Assembly: GCA_019022495.1 (NCBI GenBank)
Contig: JAFEKR010000004.1
Coordinates: 558,001-622,000, forward strand
Length of the DNA stretch: 64,000 nucleotides
From: Epichloe hybrida
Taxonomy: Eukaryota > Ascomycota > Sordariomycetes > Hypocreales > Clavicipitaceae
Reading direction: 5' to 3'
Shown here: positions 58,048-64,000 of the stretch, piece by piece
Numbering within the stretch: the first letter of the stretch is position 1
How the letters are laid out: each line of letters opens with the position of its first letter
Position numbers and translations under genes: made by a program
Notes under the pieces: generated by a model
Database searches by the model: none
The model's input: the letters and a program-made list of their open reading frames with translations, nothing else
Told to the model about the DNA's origin: nothing

Positions 58048-59167
58048 ATGGCGTCGAGAGTGCTCAAATTTGTCCGAACCGACGAAGAATCATCCTCTGT
58101 TCTCGTCCATGTCTCCTCCAAAGGTTCAAAGGCGCTCGACCTCAAGTTGGTAGGGACCGAGGGAGCAGCTCCTTATGCCTGCTCGTGTGAGTTGTGTTAT
58201 CTCATTCATGCAACCTCGGTCTAACAAGCGCAGTGAGACATGACCGTGTCTCTTCTCTTCGCGTGAAGAACTGTCCCGTTTCCGAAACGGAATGGCAGAA
58301 TATCCTCATCTCCATATTCCAACAAGAACTCCACTCCGACATACGAGCGACCGCCACAGTGCAGAGTGAATCATCGATAGTTCTCACTGTACGAAAACAA
58401 GTTCAAGGAATCACTGTAAGCCAAAACTCCATCTCCGCCGAGTCTCTCCTTCAGAGAGACCTGACATGTGATAGCAACGCCTCGGTGCCATCTCATTAAA
58501 CTATGAAGTGAATGAGACGATCGAGTTGTTTGACTGGTGCGCCATCTCTGTGGATGCTTTGACGCAGATTCAGGAATCTGCCACCGAGTCTGCTGGCAAG
58601 TTCAGTGGCATGCAAGCATCGGTAGATGACCTCAAGTCTCAGCTGGACGAGCTGATTCAAGCCAAGCAAGAGGACGAGGTCGCGCTTCTGCAAAAGTTTA
58701 GGGATTTATTGAATGAGAAAAAGGTCAAAATCCGGCAACAACAAAAGATCATTATGGAATTATCAGTCAATACAAGGGGGGCGTCTGAAGAGTCAAAGTC
58801 AGAAAATGAGCAGCCTGGATCGAAACCGTCAGCGACGAGGGCGATAAAAAGAAAGGCCAAGGCCGCCGACCTCGAGGAGTCTGCGGAGGAATTAACCGTG
58901 GCAGTCAAGTCAGAATCAGAGGATTCGGATGGCGGTCACACAACTGAGGCGACTGCCTCTGTGGCCAGTGATGATGATGATGATGATGATGACGACAACG
59001 ACGACGATGCTATGGATGAGCCGCAGGGAAGTTGTCAGGGCGCACATGAATCGAAACCGCCTCAAAAGCAAGCAGTGGCTCCTCCTCCTCCTCCAAGGAG
59101 TTTGCCGTTCCAGCGGAAGAAGCCTGTAGCCACTGCAAATGAAACTGACTCCGATGACGAGTTGTAG
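58048..59167 (+). CDS. xrcc4: XRCC4/Lif1-like non-homologous end-joining factor
   Basis: Cofactor of DNA ligase IV in end joining. Three exons: 58,048-58,186, 58,234-58,415 and 58,475-59,167, 337 aa. Introns are 47 nt (GTGAGT, CTAAC branch, CAG) and 59 nt (GTAAGC, GATAG). Both are needed to join the head domain. The head (about 1-125) opens MASRVLKFVR and holds NCPVSETEWQNIL, SIVLTVRKQ, and QRLGAISLNYEV followed by ELFDWC, the XRCC4 head pattern. A long coiled coil follows (about 136-203, QIQES to QQQKIIMEL), the dimerisation and ligase-binding stalk. The tail has a basic NLS-like IKRKAKA (about 221), a run of aspartates (about 274-288) and an SDDEL end. Its stop is only 70 bp from the stop of the convergent AKR gene. 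Confidence 0.92.
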
Positions 59168-59237
59168 CAGAGGCTTCAGATGTTCAGGAGGAAAGGTCTG
59201 TCTCATTCTATATCTTATCCATTCTACAGGAATTGGT

Positions 59238-60253
59238 TCAACGTTTGTCATTGGCGTCAAACCTTTTACCGAAAAAGGCCCTGAAATGCTTCTTATTACC
59301 TGCTTCTGCAATGCGAGCAATCTCTTCATTTGTAAGCGAAAAGAGAGGCAAATCGGCCAGGTAGCCCGCCAATCGATCTCTTTTTGAGCTTGTAGTCACG
59401 GCCACCAACCCTTGATCTATAACCCAGCGTAGGCCAATCTCGGATTCCGAGACGGCATACTTGTTGGCCAGCTCGGACCAGATCGGGTCGACAGGGCCGC
59501 CCTTGGCCTTTGTGATTGGAATCAGTGGTCCGTAGCACGCTACCGCTATATTGTGTTTCTTGTGAAAGGCAATGAGATCTCCATGTTGGAGATAGGGGTG
59601 GAACTCGATCTGGTTGATGGCGGGAGGGATCTTGGCCGTCTTAAGAATCGCTTCGAGATGTTCTTGGAGAAAATTGGAGACCCCGATTGACTTGGCCCGT
59701 CCTGAAGCCTTGATGGCCTCCAAGTCCGCCCATCTCTTCTGCAGGTCCTCGTCGGAAGTGGCAAACCAAGGCGTATGGATGAGGTATAGGTCGACATAAT
59801 CCAACCCAAGTTTCTTGAGAGATGTTTCAAATGCCTCCTCGGTCGGCTGCTCCTTTTCGCCGCCAATTTTGGTCGTGACGAAGAGCTGATCTCTGGGGAT
59901 TCCAGATTCTTTGATTGCAGCGCCAAGTTCTTCCTCGTTACCGTATACTAGCGGCGTGCGTCAGCGAGGCATTGCGTCAGCGGTTGACGTTGTTCGACAC
60001 TCGTACCTTCGGCTCCGTCAAGGTGACGATAGCCAACTTCAATAGCTTGCTTTGTCGCATCCACAATGCGCTGGTCAAATGAAGAGTCTGACTTATAATT
60101 TGCTGTTCCGAGGCCATACGCAAGCTGACTCGTTAGTTGGCAACCAGTCTAATGACGTGCGCGAAACACACATACTACTGGAATATCGTTGCCGTCATTG
60201 AGTTTCAAGGTCGGCGGAAAGTTTCCCTTTGGAGCTGAAACGACAGGTGTCAT
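59238..60253 (-). CDS. Aldo-keto reductase, NAD(P)H-dependent
   Basis: Cytosolic (beta/alpha)8 oxidoreductase reducing carbonyl compounds. Three exons: 60,253-60,176, 60,124-60,007 and 59,947-59,238, 301 aa. Introns are 51 nt and 59 nt with normal ends (GTATGT...CAG, GTACGA...TAG). The catalytic tetrad is complete: Asp62 (RHLDGAE), Tyr67 (VYGNEEE), Lys92 (TTKIGG) and His123 (YLIHTPW). Other family marks are [14 protein letters not shown] and a C-terminal cofactor segment with TTSSKRDRL. The pattern resembles the fungal alpha-keto amide/ester reductase branch (yeast YDL124W type) more than xylose reductases, but the substrate cannot be told. No targeting signal. Shares its upstream region with the divergent SelO gene and is convergent with the XRCC4-like gene. 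Confidence 0.93.
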
Positions 60254-60976
60254 TTTGAGCGACGTGGCTTTGGCTTTGACTACAAAGTATCGACGTGTTG
60301 GTTGAACGTGATGAAGGTAGATTCTGAGTCGGCTTTGACGGAAGCAAGCAGGTTGATGACTTGTCCCCGACGAGGTGCATTAGAGGGGATGCCCGCAACG
60401 GGAAGGCGCCACAGTCGGGATTCGGAAGTGAGAGTATTGATTGCGAATACAATTCAACCGAGTTCCAATACCCATTTTTACTACCCGTTTTTACTAATTA
60501 TCGCCGGTCCGATCCACGAGTTGAAAAGGTAACATATGACTTGTACGAGCCAACGCGTGCAGAATAATTGATTGGTGGCTGGATTGACATTCCAGTATAG
60601 GGTAAGCACAAGCTGCGGACAGCTATTTCACATCTGCTGACCGTTTCTACTGGTTACTTGCCAAAAAAAAAAAAAAAAAAAAAAGGCTAGTTGTTTTGCA
60701 GCTATGGACAGATGCTGGAAAATTCCATTGTACGTATGTAATGTACGTGAGTCTTCTGTCGCTGCATCTCTTCGAAAGCTATTGCGCGTTGGAGGAGAAG
60801 ATCCGGTAGTCCCTAGTAAAGTGGGTTTCGGATTCGATGATTCTGTCAGTTTGACGTCAGCCGTTGTCGCCACTGATCATCGTGCCGGAATCAAAGCAGT
60901 CCCCAAACTCCGAATGAAACCCTTGGAGAGAGTTCTTCTATAGTCAGCCACGGCCAGTGAATGCAAGTCGCCTTTG
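60254..60976. promoter_or_regulatory. Divergent promoter region, AKR and SelO
   Basis: 723 bp with a poly-A run of about 22 (60,663-60,684), a short GTACGTATGTAATGTACGT inverted repeat (60,730-60,748) and a perfect CRE at 60,852. No gene seen. Confidence 0.55.
60852..60859. promoter_or_regulatory. CRE palindrome TGACGTCA
   Basis: Exact consensus for CREB/ATF-type bZIP factors, 118 bp before the SelO ATG and about 600 bp from the AKR ATG. In fungi Atf1/AtfA-type factors act in stress responses. An 8-bp match can occur by chance, but its position is typical. Confidence 0.5.
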
Positions 60977-63019
60977 ATGCTTTCCCGTGCAGGTCTCCCG
61001 CGAGCCATATTGCGACTTCAAACTCCAGTCATGATGGCGGCCAAGCACACCGCAGCCGCATCTGGCGCGCCGTATCCTGGCGCAACGCTTCAAGACCTGC
61101 CAAAATCATGGCACTTTACCGAATCACTCCCTGCAGACTCGGAGTATCCGACGCCAGCCGCTTCGCACAAGACACCCCGTGATCAAATCCGGCCGCGACA
61201 AGTGCGCAACGCCGCCTTCACCTGGGTGCGACCAGAGGAGCAAAAGGACCCGGAGCTTCTCGCAGTCAGTCTAGCAGCGCTTCGTGACCTGAGCATCAAA
61301 GCAGGCGAAGAAGAGACGGACGATTTCCGCCAGCTCGTTGCGGGAAACAAGTTGTATGGCTGGGACGAAGACAAGCTGGAAGGAGGGTACCCTTGGGCTC
61401 AATGCTACGGAGGGTTTCAGTTTGGTCAATGGGCTGGCCAACTCGGCGATGGTCGCGCAATATCGCTCTTCGAAACCAAGAGCCCCGCGACGGGAAAACA
61501 GTACGAGCTGCAGCTCAAGGGGGCTGGCCTTACCCCGTACTCCCGATTCGCCGACGGCAAGGCGGTCTTGAGGTCCAGCATCCGAGAGTTCGTGGTATCC
61601 GAGGCCCTCAACGCCCTCGGTATTCCAACCACTCGAGCGCTGTCCCTTACCCTTCTGCCTCATTCCAAAGTCGCACGTGAGACCATGGAACCAGGAGCCA
61701 TCGTGCTACGATTTGCAGAATCTTGGATCAGGCTGGGCAACTTTGACATACTCCGTGCTCGGCAAGATCGTCATCTAATTCGGAAACTGGCCACGTACGT
61801 CGCCGAGGATGTCTTTGGCGGATGGGAGACCCTGCCCGCGAGATTGGAGAACCCCGAAAAGGTTTCTGAGTCGCCGCCTCCGGGGCACGGAGTTGGGGAA
61901 AAGGACCTCCAGGGACCAGCTGAGACGGCAGAAAATCGTTTCACCAGACTCTACAGGGAGATAGCTCGTCGCAATGCCAAATGCGTCGCTGCATGGCAAG
62001 CGTACGGTTTCATGAATGGCGTTTTGGTAAGGCCCCCCCCCCCCCCCCCCCTTTCCGACAATCTTTCTAGACCATTTCCAAAGCCTAACGACACAAAATA
62101 GAATACGGATAATACGTCAGTGTACGGCCTCTCCATAGACTTTGGCCCGTTTGCCTTCATGGACAATTTCGATCAATCATATACACCAAACCATGATGAT
62201 CATATGCTGCGATATAGCTACAGGAACCAACCAACCATTATTTGGTGGAACCTCGTTCGCTTTGGCGAGGCGGTAGGGGAGTTGATGGGCGCTGGTGGCC
62301 TTGTTGACGATGCCACTTTCATCTCGGAGGGGGTCAAGGAAGACCAGCAGGATGAAATCATCTCGCGAGCAGAGAAACTCATCATGCAGACGGGCGATGA
62401 GTTCAAGGAGACGTTCCTGACCGAGTACAAGAGGTTGATGGCAGCAAGATTTGGCTTGCGCCGACTCAAAAAGACGGATTTTGATGAGCTGTTTAGCTCA
62501 GCTCTTGACATATTGGAAACATACGAGCTCGACTTTAACCACTTTCTCCGCCGACTTGGCCATATTCAACTATCAGATATCACCTCACATCAAGTCCGAA
62601 AGGAGAAAGCGGCCGTCTTCTTCCACAAGGACGGCGTTGTTGGTGAAGATGAAGCCCGGGAACGGCTGGCCAAGTGGCTAGAAAAGTGGCAAGCACGCAT
62701 TGTAGAAGATTGGAAGGACGAGGGCGAGCAGGTCAGTGATACCAGAGATCAAGAGAGAATCCGGGCCATGAAGCAAGTCAATCCGAACTTTGTACCCAGA
62801 GGCTGGGTATTGGATGAGTTGATTCGACGGGTCGAAAAGGAAGGCGAGCGCGATGTGCTGGATCGCATCATGCACTTGGCTTTGAATCCCTTTGAGGACG
62901 AATGGAATGGCAAGTCATTTGATGGTAGAGAATACAAGGGTGATGCCGAAGAAGAGCAAAGATGGGTTGGCGATGTTCCGCGGGCGGGTAGGGCGATGCA
63001 ATGCAGCTGCAGCTCATGA
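60977..63019 (+). CDS. selO: SelO-family protein adenylyltransferase (pseudokinase fold), mitochondrial
   Basis: SelO proteins transfer AMP from ATP to Ser, Thr or Tyr of target proteins and act in mitochondrial redox control. Exons 60,977-62,026 and 62,102-63,019, 655 aa. The start MLSRAGLPRAILRL is a basic amphipathic presequence, fitting mitochondrial import; a later MM at residues 19-20 is less likely. Family motifs: WDEDKLEGGYPWAQCYGGFQFGQWAGQLGDGRA, ELQLKGAGLTPYSRFADGKAV, RSSIREF, SEALNALGIPTTRAL, and TDNTSVYGLSIDFGPFAFMD, where Asp353, Asn354 and Asp363 match the catalytic base and metal ligands. The C-terminus ends CSCSS: the third residue from the end, selenocysteine in animals, is cysteine here. 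The 75-nt intron holds a run of 19 cytosines next to its donor. Confidence 0.95.
62033..62051 (+). repeat. Run of 19 C inside the SelO intron
   Basis: Begins six bases after the exon junction (GTAAGG then C19). Length may vary between strains and sequencing reads can be unreliable here. Confidence 0.85.
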
Positions 63020-63610
63020 AGCTACATTACCATGAGGATGCACGTGTAAACAAATCATTCGCTACTTTACGTTGTCGAGACACTGCGCGCAGATGAGTTA
63101 TTCCCTGGCGGAGAAAAAAAATAATGTCACGACCGGCGGTAAGAGGCAACGCTCAACGAGATGTTTGAAATCTCTCCCATGCTTCCATAAACGGCGTAAT
63201 ACAAAAATTTATCTTGAGCACAAGATAGAGGAAGACTCGACTGAAAGCAACGCGTCGACAGGTGCAAACGCGAAGCTCAAGCTCACCTACAATAAAGTGT
63301 GCCCGTGTACAATTAATTGGAAAAGAAGAAGAAAGAAAGAAAGGACCTGGCGGCTGGGCGAAAATTCTAGTGAGAGACGTAGTGCGCTGCAGAATGTGGG
63401 TGGGTGGCCTCAGGCAGAAAGGGTGCGGTGGACCAGCCAATCAGCGCGAATGTAAATTAATCGATGTCTGTTGGATCATTCGTTGCTAACAATGCTTCCG
63501 CCGGGCCAAGTTCTCTCTTCCTGGTGGACGTCAACGGAATGAGTCTTTATCTCGCCGCCGCCCGCCTTGTATCGCCCATCTCCCCTCCCTACTTCCGTCA
63601 AGGCGACACG
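63020..63610. promoter_or_regulatory. Intergenic, SelO 3' end and complex I 78-kDa subunit promoter
   Basis: About 590 bp. A CCAATCA box (63,437-63,443) lies about 170 bp before the ATG at 63,611. Open frames of 75-127 codons here have no recognisable content. Confidence 0.5.
63437..63443 (+). promoter_or_regulatory. CCAAT box upstream of the complex I subunit gene
   Basis: CCAATCA about 170 bp before the ATG. CCAAT-binding HAP-type complexes commonly drive fungal respiratory genes, so the position is sensible, though the motif alone is weak evidence. Confidence 0.45.
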
Positions 63611-64000
63611 ATGCTCCGACAGTCTCTGGCACGATCGGCTTGGCGGACAAGCAGGCGGACCGCCAACGCCTCGCGGGCTTTTGCGACAACTCCTAGACGT
63701 CAAGCAGAGGTCGAATTGACAGTTGGTGCGTAGCTTCTTGCCCCCGGAGCCATTGAGGGTTGGATACGTGCTAACATGGTGCCAGATGGAAAAAAGGTCT
63801 CGATTGAAGGTGCGACATGATGATTGGATGAGTCGACTTTTGCCTTGGACCCCCTCAAATCATATCTGACCGTGTCGTTTTGCAGCTGGCTCTGCCCTGA
63901 TTCAAGCTTGCGAGAAAGCAGGCGTTACCATTCCAAGGCAAGCGGATGACGACTGAGATGAAGCTTTTTGGAAAAATCTAACTCATTTCACCATAGATAT
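63611..64000 (+). CDS. nuo78: NADH:ubiquinone oxidoreductase 75/78-kDa subunit (NDUFS1), 5' part only
   Basis: N-terminal piece of the largest peripheral-arm subunit of complex I; the gene runs past the window end. Exons read: 63,611-63,725, 63,786-63,809, 63,886-63,937 and 63,997 onward. The start MLRQSLARSAWRTSRR with FATTPRR is a mitochondrial presequence, followed by the 2Fe-2S ferredoxin-like domain (EVELTV, DGKKVSIEAGSALIQACE, VTIPR). The frame is also open to an ATG at 63,464, but the extra residues do not resemble the family, so 63,611 is preferred. The third intron (59 nt) begins with GC (AAG/GCAAGC) and ends CTAAC...ATAG; splicing gives PRY, the expected continuation. Very small exons (24 and 52 nt) are normal for this gene's 5' end. 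Confidence 0.92.

Noticed and set aside
63464..63610. Upstream in-frame ATG for the complex I subunit
   Set aside because: The extra 49 residues do not resemble a presequence or the family; MLRQSLARSAW is the typical start.

Overview
The window looks like a filamentous ascomycete chromosome; gene content and style suggest a Sordariomycete, possibly Hypocreales, but I cannot name the species. Evidence: short introns (47-75 nt) with CTAAC-like branch points, fungal-specific proteins (Byr4, an AA11 chitin LPMO with an X278-like tail, NOP2, an XRCC4 homologue), and a long AT-rich block whose retrotransposons carry C-to-T and G-to-A changes on both strands, the mark of repeat-induced point mutation (RIP).

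Two compartments meet at about 44,950. Bases 1-44,950 are a gene-free AT-rich block of nested, mutated transposons. The parts are: a nearly complete Copia element on the minus strand (1,385-8,503; LTRs of 824 bp, target duplication ATTAA) inserted in an older Copia relic; several relics of Copia family B in both orientations; a Copia family C element (21,094-37,545) that holds a complete chromodomain Gypsy element (25,917-33,339; LTRs of 191 bp, duplication AAAGC), which itself holds a solo LTR of the first family (duplication GATAG); and a 2.16-kb hAT-like, satellite-rich element (34,399-36,554; 8-bp duplication TTAAGGAG). Family C sits inside a relic of its own family. A second copy of the hAT-like element lies at 10,609-13,044. 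A short A-tailed, non-LTR-like repeat occurs twice (11,958-12,710 and 13,114-13,258). I found no intact gene in this block.

Bases 44,959-64,000 are gene-dense and GC-balanced. In order: an unrecognised 483-aa protein gene (-), an AA11 lytic polysaccharide monooxygenase (-), NOP2 rRNA m5C methyltransferase (+), Byr4/Bfa1-type mitotic exit/septation GAP subunit (-), XRCC4-like NHEJ factor (+), an aldo-keto reductase (-), mitochondrial SelO-type protein AMPylase (+), and the start of the complex I 78-kDa subunit (+, cut by the window end). Apart from the chitin-active AA11 enzyme these are housekeeping genes with no shared pathway. AKR and SelO are divergent and share an intergenic region with a perfect CRE palindrome. 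NOP2/Byr4 and XRCC4/AKR are convergent pairs.

Exon boundaries were worked out by hand from reading frame, splice signals and family similarity. Two introns appear to use GC-AG ends. Transposon family letters (A, B, C) are local labels, not database names.
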